NCBI GenBank assembly: GCA_035222895.1
Contig: JAVYIG010005356.1
Coordinates: forward strand, 1-64,000
Origin: Strongylocentrotus droebachiensis
Taxonomy: Eukaryota > Echinodermata > Echinoidea > Camarodonta > Strongylocentrotidae
Reading direction: 5' to 3'
Length of the DNA: 64,000 bases
Shown here: positions 1-12,000 of the stretch, piece after piece
How positions within the stretch are numbered: the first letter of the stretch is position 1
How the letters are laid out: each line of letters begins with the position of its first letter
Translations under genes and position numbers: made by a program
The notes under the pieces: generated by a model
Databases searched by the model: none
Seen by the model: the letters and a program-made list of their open reading frames with translations, nothing else
What the model was told of the DNA's origin: nothing

Positions 1-406
1 CAGGCCCCCAAAATGTTAAAATCAACCCCAAATTCGCCAAAAATGTACTGGCAAACAGGGACGTGCCCCCCGCCCCCCCAAAAAAAAATAAATAATTAGT
101 GTGCGTATATGATATCAAAAAGAAATTAAGAACCCCATAAATAGTAAAAGTTACAAAGGGCTAGCTTTAGCTATATATATATTTGTGGAGCTCCCAAATT
201 GAAGGGGATGATAGTAGAGTGAGAAAAAGGAGAAAGAAAGCTTTGCAGTCATAATTTGTTTGCTTTTGGTCCACATAACCCTCCCCCCCCCCCCCCCCCC
301 GGCCCCCGCGCCCCTCGCACCCAGATATCAATAATGAATATTGATGATGACGTCATAACGCCACAAAATCGCTCACTTGGAAAGTTGGAGAGCTATTTGG
401 TGAAGA
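1..406. other. 5' flank of TTC7
   Basis: No coding exon is visible here. It is AT-rich with two cytosine/adenine runs (about 66-90) and a C-rich block (about 282-316). The last 60 bases before the start codon hold a palindromic CRE and presumably the promoter and 5' UTR. No TATA box is convincing. Confidence 0.6.
348..355 (+). promoter_or_regulatory. Palindromic CRE (TGACGTCA) upstream of TTC7
   Basis: The perfect eight-base CREB/ATF site TGACGTCA lies 52 bases upstream of the TTC7 start codon. CRE sites this close to a start are typical of CREB/ATF-responsive or housekeeping promoters. The motif is seen directly; use as a promoter element is inferred. The same octamer occurs in the palindrome arms near 11.3 and 12.2 kb, so it is not unique to the promoter. 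Confidence 0.5.
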
Positions 407-530
407 ATGGCTGCTAATCGCAAAGCTGTGTCTCGCGTGGAATCCGACATTGAAAAATATAGGAGTGAATGTAACTGGGAACGTATTCGAGAAGTCGTGA
501 ATCAAAATAGAGTTAAAAGTCCTCACCTGG
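407..530 (+). CDS. TTC7 exon 1
   Basis: Encodes residues 1-41 plus one base, starting [17 protein letters not shown]; vertebrate TTC7 also begins MAAK with the VESELE-type motif. The ATG is the first in this frame after the CRE. Donor is GTAAGT at 531. Confidence 0.85.
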
Positions 531-3500
531 GTAAGTGAATTTTCTTCGCAAAAAGATGCTTAATGAACGACGCCCACTTCATTACAGTCCCATACATTCT
601 AAGTTGTGTGTGCTGTCTGACAAGAATGGGCAACTAAATTTAAAATTATAAAAATCAGGTTTATGCATTACATTTACAGGTTACAGCTGCATAAAGACAG
701 GAAGTTGATCTATTGATAAACTAGATAACAATCATAGATATTCAATAAACTATAATAAGCATGATTTTGCGCAATGCATGCCAATTAATCATTCGTATCT
801 CTGAGATAATGAGATTCAAAAATTAGGGTGTCTGATCGCGCACCCGATGTTGTGTGCTTAAACCCTTCCCATAGAGATTGTACGCATCCCTATGTGGTCT
901 ACGTGCATTGCGCGACCATGCAAAATTGGTCAATGATTTTATGAAAAAAAAATTGAAATTCAAACCTTTATAACAAATGATCCTGAAGGTGAAACTCAAT
1001 AAATGAGGTGTCATATGAAAGAGCAGGTTTTTCTCCACTCCAGCAAAGCATAGAGAGTCAATGCTAATGCGTATTGACCTCTAGCACTGCATACATGCTG
1101 TGAGGCGGGTATTATTATACCCATACACAAATACACACACCACACAATTTCGCATAGACTGTACACAATCATGTCGAGGCAGCTGTAAGCAAAGTTTGAA
1201 CACTAGACTTAGAATTTGAATTTTTAAATTATTCTTTTTAACATCAGTAAGTTAAAAAAAATGTATTTTACTGCTATTTAGGTGTCATCAATTTTCACTA
1301 AAGTACCGATTTTGAGTGAAATCAGTTGAGTTTTGTACAGTGGTGTTTGGAATGTTGAGAAACATAAGCACAGCTTTTACTACACAGCTAGGATAGTGAT
1401 GCTCCTATGTGTGGTTTTTCTCCATATTCCCCCATAGTGTAGGTACGTTACAATCCCGGCGCTGAGCGGTGATCAAAATCTGACTTCTTGCGTGCGCGCC
1501 CGAATGCGAACAGTGTGGGGGACTCCCCTTAAAACACCATTTTCATAGCTGTTATAGGGGTTTGATATTTCGGATACTAGGTTTATCGTATTCGTTAAAC
1601 TTTCCTCTTTAATTTGGTATCCACTTCATGTGGAGATTTTCATCACAACGATCACCAGAGAGCAAACAAAATGAGAGTTAACTTCCACCGTCTTTTACTT
1701 AAGGATCGAGTCGTTAGGAATTCAAAAAAAGTAAGTAGACCGATAGCTTACCTATTTATCTGTGCTCTTGTGAAATTTTATCGAAATCCTACGACTCGAA
1801 ATGTGTATTTTTAGGCCCGGAATTGATGGATGTCATGTCATGTTTTGCAACTTCGAACGGCAGTCACTGAGTGAGAGTGCACAGCGCTGTGAGGGTTGCT
1901 ACAGCGCATGCGTGTGTACGTGACTTGTTGTGTGTGGTGATCGTGCGATTGATGCAAACGATGCGAAGAAAATACTGTTTTCTACCCCAGTTTTTATATG
2001 AAAATACTGATTATGAGTATGAAATCATGTAAAATATCGATAATTTATACATCATTCGTACATAATATGAAAAGAAACCATTCATTTTGGCCAGGATTAA
2101 GACAATGAATGTGGATTTTATAAACATAACAGGAATGAAAAGTTGTGAAAATCGAGTGACTTTCTCCAGACAGATCTTTGTTTTATTGTTATGGAACGTT
2201 ATGCTCGGTCAGATTGACCTTGTTTTTATCGTTTTTTGCAAATATTAAAAATTATAAACAAATATAAACATTGAAATACCTGCATGGATCCTAGGTGTGG
2301 GGGGGGGGGGGGGGGGGGGGTGTTGTTAAGCCCAGCATTTAATTATTGATTTTTTATTTCTCATTTTTTTTTTTTTGGGGGGGGGGGGGGGAGGGGGATG
2401 GGGTGTCTTCTTAATGATTTTTTATGTGCACGTGTATGAAGTTACTGGAAAAAAAAGAATTGTCATGAAGAATAATTTGAAATGTTATTTGTTTTGTCAG
2501 AATTAAACATTACAGAAAAAGGTGTCAAAACTTGTCTTTTTTAATTTTCACTTCATAAATTATGGTGAATGGGGCTACCCTTTAATTCTCTCTCATTTTC
2601 TTTTTCACTTTAGAAATATGAGTTGTTTGCTTAATCTTATTCAACGTCCTTAATCAGTTGATTTGAATTCCCTTTTCCTTTATTAGTCCATTTCACGATG
2701 TCAGTCCCAAAGAAAAAAAGAAAGACTTGTGCTTTGCTAAAGTTCTTACATGTTCTCTCAGTCCTGTTCAATGAAAAAAGAAAATTGAGGTAAGCAATTT
2801 TATTAAGTAGATAATCTGTTTCCAATAATAATGATAACAAAGTGTATCATCATCATCTAATGATCAACACAGTTTCATAGAGGTAAGATCAAGATAAACA
2901 TTGTGTACTAATCAATGACTTTGCTAATTAATTAACCAATTAATTGAGTCAAGTCAAGATGAAAAGTTCTTTTCTTTTTCCAAATGCTTAAATCTATAAG
3001 TAGTGAAAATTTCACTGAGTTCTGATGAGGTTCAAGAAAGATACAGAGTTTCACGTTGTTGAATGACTCGTATTTGGTTGTTCCTCGATCACAGCTTTTT
3101 TCTTAAGTCAATAGTAAGTGAATGGGGAGCGACAGCTTAATTTTCCATGTAAAAAATAACCGTAACTTCCTTAATACTGAAGGTAAGGAAGTGAATTAGG
3201 TATCAAATGAAAGGTCTTCTGATGCTTTATCTGCTAAGGTATATCACAGGTAAAGTATACAAAATCTCAAAATTTTGTAACATCCCTACATAGTGGGCCA
3301 GGGCCACCCCCCAGAATTCTAAAAATAGCTTGGTCAAAACAGCGATTGAAATGTTGTTTGCATCCTAGCTCCAAAATTTGCCACTTTCCTGAGCTGCGCC
3401 CCCCCCCCCCCCCCCCCCCCCCCCGCAGCATAAGGGCTAGACGTAAGGATAATATCCAGGTGCTTTTTTTTTCGCTAGCCCCAAGGGATCATTTGGCCTA

Positions 3501-6019
3501 ACAGTTTGAAAATACCCTTCCCACATTTTTGGAATCAGCTAGTTAAGGAGGCGTGAGCTCCGCTCAGTCCAAACCATGGTTACATCGCGTAACATCTGCG
3601 CGTATAGTGAATGAAAGTATGGATAGCCGTTCGCGCCATAAACCCCGGAAGTGAATACACGTTATAGTCAATGGCAATATCGCAGAGACAACGTGCAATA
3701 TCGCGAAGACAACGTGCAATATCGCGGAGACAACGTGTACGTTGTCTTCGCGATATTGCCATTGACTATAACGTGTATTCACTTCCGGGTTCTATGGCTC
3801 GAACGGCTAGCCATACTAGTCAATGGCACATATCCCGGAGACAGCGTGGCTCAAGCTGCAAGTTGCGCATGACATGCGTACGCTATGCATACGCTTGCAT
3901 ATCGCGCGATACAGCTGTTTGGCTGAATTTAGCAAAACAACTCTGCGTGTACGTCTTTTTCGTCGATTCGGTTAGACTTGAAATTTGAAATGTATAATTC
4001 TGATTACATTTTTAATTCAAATATCAAACAAAAATGGTGAAAAACGATCCCAAAAAGAAAATTGAAAAATCGTTCAGACACCCTACTAAAATTGACTTGA
4101 GTCTTTCTTTCTGAATCATAAATTATTTTGATGACATTGAGATGATGCTTTGCTTAATATCACCTTTGCATTTAATTCAATGTGTTCCTTTTTGGTTTCT
4201 CCTAACTATGTCTGTTTAAGGCCATGCTGGGATTGGAAAATGTGGATGTTTTTCATTTTTCTACTTGAATAATGATTATTTAAAAAGTCAAAGAATGAGA
4301 AATTGCTGTGTAGACAGTCTGTATTCACCTGTCTTTTCGGGCTCCTTAGTAAGACAATGTCTTGTAATGCCCTCCCATAGTACAAGCGACTTTCTGTAAA
4401 GAAGCATTTGCTTTTACTAATTAAATATCTGGTGTGTTCATGAGATGTTCAATATATCGTGCTCCAAGTCCAATGGGTAAAATTCTAGGAAATTATGTTT
4501 TTTTTTTTCCATAATGTATTTAATTTTCTGCCCCTGGACTTGCGGGATGAAAATGGCAATTTAGCGTCCCTCCTCTTTCTTCCCTCCAAAAATACGGTAG
4601 ATATGTATACGTAAGAAAATAACAATGAATATTACCGAAACAAAATTTCTTGTGTCTTTGCATGCCCTCTCTTTGCAGAGGTTTTGCTACATCTTGCCAC
4701 TGGAGAATGTGAGCTTGAGTTGTACTTGATTCAGAATCCACCTAATCATGAGACGGCAGCAAAAGCAAAGAAAGAGCTCTCGTCAGCCAGGTCTCATCTC
4801 CTCCTGGCTGCTAAAGGCGCAAAGGTAATATGCAGGGAACAGAATGAAACTGCCAAGAAATGCGCAACTGAAAGACCTAAAATTACATTTCTTAAGATTT
4901 CGGTAAAGAGAACATTTTGTATCCATGAAATCATTTTGCTACTTACTGAACTATATGAAAAGCTGGGCTATTATTTGTTGTTATCTCTTCTAGAATGTAT
5001 TCATGAATAATTCAGAAAAATTGAATGACAGGTACGTGTCACAGATAAAATGAAAATAATACCTGATAGATACATTTTCTATGTTATACAGACTATTAGT
5101 ATCCCTTCTTGTTTTTGGCAAAAGAGACAGATTGTAACTTTGAACTTATTTGATTTTAGTGGATTTACAATGGCTTTGATTGAATATGCTGTATCCTGGT
5201 CTTTTTTTAGAAGGATTAGACTGACATGTGTTCTTCCTTTTATTCTGTTTTTACAGCATATTATTTTACTACCTGATGAACTAAAGCACTGGAATTACGT
5301 TATTAAAAAAAAAAGTAAGACAGTGGGTACTAAAACAAAAGGTGAAAAGCCAAACATGAATGATCAAAAAGAGTTAGAAATGTAATTGAAACAAAACTTT
5401 TTGACAGAACTGATAATTTGTAACTTTGAATTAGACATTAGATTTTCAGGGGTTTCTAATACAAAAAATGCCTTCAATAATTCATTAACCTTGTCAGTAC
5501 AGTAAGAGTTGGAATACCATTTCATTTTTCAGATTTTTGTTTTGTTTTCAGCACATACTGTATGCAGAGTCCCACCTCCTCCTGTCCAAGGTGCACCTAG
5601 CTATGGGTGAATACGAGGAAGCGATCAAGAACCTGGATAAAGCTAAACTAGATGACATGACGAGTCAGGAGGCTCCCTGCACAAGACTGAAGATCATGGC
5701 TGAGGCATTTGCTGTCAGAGGTTAGTTGTAGAGCAATGCAATATTACTCCCTTATCCGTTATTACCATGTAAGGACACGTTCCTCCTTTTGTAGATGCTT
5801 TCCCCCATAGTGATGTTATTGTTGTTGTTGTGGATAGTATACTTTTAGTATATTTTTATTTTTATATTATGTAAATTATATTTTGTGTGTGTTCATTTGT
5901 CTATTCTTATGAGTATATACATGTATTGATTATTCTGATTGTATGTTTTTATCTTGGCTTGGACCCCTTTGAAAAACAGCTTATAGCTGACAAGGGCAAT
6001 CCATCCCATGAGTGTAGAA

Positions 6020-6070
<51 letters not shown>

Positions 6071-9000
6071 AGTTTGAAGATGATAAGTTAGCACTTTCAT
6101 GCTGTCGGCAGCAAAGCATTCTAGAGAAATTGACTGATGTACACAGGACTAAAGAAACTGTCCTTTATTCAATTGAAAACAGGAATAGGTATATGTATTG
6201 TACAGTTCATTTATATGGACGTATTGATGAATTATGTTTGGACAATGTATTATAAAATGGAACTTTAGAAATATATTCTTGAATCTTAATTTATGATAAT
6301 TGTATCCTTAATGAAGAGGCACTGAGGTATAGAAAATACACAGAATCTTCTTTATGTGAAAAAAATGAGCATTCACTCCTTAGTAGATGAAATGTGAGTT
6401 TATGACAACAAAGTTGCCAAAGAGTTTAACTTGCTTTATGTGTTGTGCTACTTTAGGTTTGTTTGATAATATACACTTTATTGTCTCATTTTATCTGCCA
6501 CAGGGATGTGCATGGAGAAACTTGCCGATAAAGAGGGTGACAAGAAAAAGAGAGAAGAACAGGCGGAGGAGATTATTGCTAACTATGAAAAGGCAGGCGA
6601 CTTGGCTCTTTACTACTTACAGGTATGAACAAATGTAGTTTTTAAGTGTTTTGATTTCAAATATCATAGTAATAATGAAATGCAAGGCGATCTTGTTCAT
6701 TATATAGTTGGCTTTGAAAATCTGCTTGACCAAAGATTGCAATTAAAAGAAAAAACTAAAGGTGACTTGTATTTGATTTGATTTGATACAATTTCTTCCA
6801 ATTATTGCGATAATGCCATCTGTAGTGATCTAAAAAATCTATATTAATCACTTGCATACTACTTAACTGTACAAAAAAAAAAGAATTTGTAAAGTTGTGG
6901 GTATCACATAATTTATCAACTTCAACTAATGTAATATGACAGAAGTGCTTTGTATCATGTCAGATATTTCACTTGTTTTATAACATTGCAAATTATTTAC
7001 ATGTGAATAACATTTAGATAGGCATTGCCATTCAAGTTGTTCAGGCATATGATCAATGTCTGCTGCATTGAACAAATTTCATACACTCAAGACTTCTTTA
7101 TACCATTCATCTATGTTTGAAATAAGAGAAGGAAAAAAAAAGGCCTACTTTATCACCACCATTTTCTTCTGTTGTATAGGAAATTGAGAAAGGTCAACAG
7201 ACAAACACCACATCTTCAAGCTCCAGCAGCCTAGGGTCAGGTAGTCACATGGTAGGACCGGTCTTAGAGACAGCTGTGCAGAGAGCTCCACTCATCTACA
7301 TACAACAAGGGTATGTCTTCAGAGATAATACAGTAAAAAGTGATGGAGCTAACACCAGATGTGTATCAATCATCAATTTTTGTTCCATGGCAAATGCTCT
7401 GATGACAAATGCTCTGCAAGTGAATATTGTACATTAACTGAATTCCTTAATTCAACAACTCTAACCGTAACTATATTTAAAAGGAACAGTGTAATTTACA
7501 GTGATTAATGACAAATTGTACTTGCTTTTCATCAACTAAATTGAAACCATTCAAATATGGGCTCATTTTGTTTATTTTCTTGTCCATCCTATGTTTAGTA
7601 AAATGGAACAGGGTATCAATCGCTTCCGGCACATTCTGAAAGCCGTGGAGACGCGCACCTCACAGAACATCCGCACCACGCTTGCAAGGGAGCTGGCAGA
7701 GGTCCTCCTGAGGGGGGTGTGCGAGCATCGCTACACACCGCCCTCTGTTGATGGCCGAGAGGAGAGGACAGGCAGTTTGAGTCGATCGTCTGTGAGCGGT
7801 GGCTCTGCATCGTCCCTGAGGCCAGCTAGTTCAAGAGGTTCACTCAAACCAAAGCTCTACACAATGGAAAGGTTGGATAACACTTTTTTTGTGTAGTATA
7901 GTAATGCCTCTACTGAAATAATATCCACACTCAGATTTCACTTTGTGGGACTATTAAAGATTATTGAATAATTATTTTGATAAAGAAACATCTTCATAGA
8001 AGAAATAGTCTCCAAGAACACTCGTTGTATAGTACGTTAGTGTCTCTATGATTTGCTTTCCCCAAAGATGTTCTGTTTAGTGAGAATATTGGAAGGTTTC
8101 TCTTTATAAAGAATCACTAATGACAGATATCAGATTTAATCTATGACAAAAGATTGGCATATGAACGAGAGGGTTAGTCATACATGTGTATATAACCTTC
8201 ATAATAGAGGTATAATATCCAAATACTTCATATAATGATATGTGATATAACATGGTAATATGGCTGTAAATCTAGAGATATGATATCAATTTTTAAATCA
8301 AAATTATATTTACTATGGTGGAAACACTTCATCGCAACCTGTCCAAACATTATTCTATATGTACATTTTGATATCCAACCTGCCCTTTTGTATTGTTCAT
8401 GTTCAAATTGTTTTCACCTCTGTTGACTGTCCAATTTATTTTGTTCTTTTGTTTAATTTTGAGATATTTATTATTTTAACGCCAAGAGCTCTTGGTAGAA
8501 AATGAGTTGCAAATGTGTATCAATTATTTTCTATCGTTCTTTACTATAAACAGTGGCACAAATGGCAGAAAATTCTTCCGGTTTTAAGACAATTGAGGAA
8601 TTTTTTTTTTTATCATTTGCATAGGTATTTAAATAGTTAAAATTGATTTAATTAATATTCTTTTGCTTCTTGTTTTCTTTTCTTTTCTTCCATGTATGTG
8701 TTTGATTTTTGTGTATCATCTGTAGTCGTCCGAGCCACTGTTCTAATGACTAGTAAGTGTCATGAACTGCATGGTCTGGGCAAATTAACACCATTATTTG
8801 CACTTTACTGCAGCTTTAGGGCAATTCCATGCATTGCGTCTTGTACAATATATGCCTTTCCCCATTTACTTCATCCGAAAATGAAAAATATCATGATATG
8901 GCCATTGAATAATGTCTGTGATGTCAGAAAGAACCAATAATAAATGGCCATGTCAAATGAATTTCACTTTTGGATGATATATAAATGGATTTAAATCATA

Positions 9001-12000
9001 AATTGTACAGGGCAAATTGCACAGAATCACCCATTATCATTAATATCAGAAACTAAAGTTCATTAGATTTAAAAAGTTGTTTCTAGGTAATTTATCTTTA
9101 TTCCTGTGCAATTTCCTCAAGATCGTTGTTGCATCCTTTATGCCACTACATATTTTCTCTTCCTTTGGTTTGGTAATATCATGAAAAGTCTTTCTTTCCC
9201 ATAACTTTTTTTTTTCATCAGCTCTCCTTTTTATAGAAGACTCTTTTCTACTTTGCAACAATTCTCTTTCTGAAAATAGCTATTTTTTTAGTAGACACAT
9301 CCTTTCCTGTTATGTATTGGATATTGGATTACACTTTTTAGTGGAGAGTATGAAGGTAGTTGGGTATAATATCAATTTGTATATTTGTTTTGAAATATGC
9401 ATGGGGAAGGCTTCTACGGGACACTGGGATGTTTTAGTTATTTCCTTTGATTTGTGCAGAGCTGCCTACCAGTACGATTTTATCGTATTTCGTACGATTT
9501 TCCACACAAAAAAAAAAAAAAAAAGATTTTCTGAAAATTTGAATGTGTTTGTTTATTTTGTGAAGTATCCTACAAGCATCTCACATTGGCAATTTTGGTA
9601 TGTTCATTGGTTCATCGAACACACCAGTCATGAAGAAATCATGCATATTCAAGCAATGATTAAAAAAAAAAACATTTGCCTGCCGCTCATTGGTTCATTG
9701 AACCATCATTCATGATGACGAAATCTTACATATTCAACAAATTTTTTGTAAAATGCATAATTCTTCAAAATGTCTTACTAAAAAAAAGTACTTATCGATC
9801 AAAAATAGGATTTGGGGGGGGGGGGGGAAATAGGATTTTTGTTCAGTTGGGATTGGCAGCTCTGTTTATGATGATTACAAGTTTTGTTTTTTCCTTCTTT
9901 GGATGGGGTAGTACTGTTGTAAAATAACATTGTCAGGAAATTTGAGGGAACTTCTTAGTGATTTGGTGTAGGGAATATAAAATAAATGGTACCCCATTAT
10001 TTCCCCCGAGATCACAGAATTATAGAGTATTTTAGATATGTGTGCTTTGGATGTTTCAATTTTGCTAAATAATGGCACAGCTGGTTTAGGCTTTTGACTG
10101 TGGTGTTGACTGGTCTTTGAAACTTTTTGCCTAAATTCTAACAAGTTACAGTAAATGTGTGGTGTAGGACAAAATCCTTTGGTTGTTATTTTTTAAAGTT
10201 TTTAAGTTCCCTATTTTTGATATTGTGATTTCTTTAATTGATATTCTAATGGATTATTGGTTGCTTGCCTGATTCATGAATAATGAAGTTGCAGCGTGTT
10301 CAGAATGCTTGTGCAAGACTTTTGTCCAATTCTTCAAAGTTTTCCTATATTACACCTGTTTTATTCAAGGTACATTGGTTGCCAATAAGGCATGGAATTA
10401 CAGTTACCCGGTAACATACTTTTGCTTGTTTACAAAGATTTGAGTGGTCAAGTCTAAAATTATTTTACTGAATTATTATCTTTTGAATCGCATCCGTATG
10501 CACATAACTTACTTACCGTCTTTAAAGTTTTGTTGAAGTTTTTAAATAACTTTGTGGTGAAACCGTGAAGCACTGTTTGGAGGTTTTTTTTTTATTAATT
10601 TTTTATTCCCAGGGCAGTAGAGTATATTTAAATAGTAGCTGTGCTTTATGAATTTATCTAATTATTATTATAATTTTCATGAAAAATTACATCTGTTTTC
10701 AGTGATTTCATCAACCAGTGTCGGCTCATTATTGGTGTCTATGCAGAGAGATCACAAAGATATATGTGTGAATCTATGGCTAGAGTCGCCATGTTTACGC
10801 ATATATGCGGCACTGTGCGATTCTGATAAAACGAAACATGCAACCAAACACGAATCTGTCTTTGTTACAGCGATGCGCATTCTTTAAAAACAATTGAATA
10901 TACCGGTAGTGAGAAATTTATCATTTTAGTACTTTTTATCCACAAGCCTTGAAATGCTATACTATCTTTTAAGTGCTATACTATCTTTTAAATTAAAAGT
11001 CCTGAGTTGTGTGTAAAGTTCTCAGACTTGGGAAATCAAGATCAAAATGACACTGTTTGAATAAAAAATTTGGCACACTTTGCTCTCTAGAATATATGGA
11101 ATAATAATAATAAAAATAATGATAATGATAATGGACATGGTAATGGACTTGGTAAAATGGTAATGATATGATAATGGTAATGGTCATGGTCACGGTCATG
11201 ATAATGATTATGATAATAATAATATACCATGCTTATATTTATATCGTACATATCTCAACTATTTCTCTATGTGCTGCGTCCCTATGTCCCTATAGAGTAC
11301 CGAAGCTGTGACGTCATAAAAATCTGTTTTAAGAATTTCTCAATTTTTTCTTCATTTTCCGAAAGAACATAACAAATAATGTTCAAATGTCGAAAACCAA
11401 TTGAGTATGTTAAATATTGGCTGAGATATGACCATCTGAATAAATATACTCCCCATAGGAACTCAGTGTTATATGCTCTGGCTCCTAATGGTTAGGAGCC
11501 AGAGCATATAACACTGAGCTCCCATAGGACATATATTCATTCAGATGGTCATATCTCAACCAATACTTAAAGGGATAGTCCACCCCAGGATTTTCTTTAG
11601 CTGACGATATAGACCTAATAATACCATGAAGAATGATACAAGTCTCATTAAAATCCATGATCACATAACGAAGATATATCGACTTTTTTATCGAAAATCA
11701 GCCGCCCCCCAAATGCAAATGCGTTACATGGGCATGAAACGATCGCCAAAAAATAACCGATAGTATCGAAATTGTGACGTATGTTGCGAGCTGCCTTCTT
11801 ATTTCGCAGACATTCACTTTCGCTTTCACTTTCATTCATGATTCGTCGTGTCAGTGCGATAACAGTGTACCGCGAGCGAAAGTGAATGTCTGCGAAATAA
11901 GAAGGCAGCTCGCAACATACGTCACAATTCATGCCCATGTAACGCATTTGCATTTGGGGGGCGGCTGATTTTCGATAAAAAAGTCGATATATCTTCGTTA

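Noticed and set aside
3671..3988. 105-codon basic protein with RRQRAIS repeats
   Set aside because: Arises from the 21-bp units of the hairpin element.
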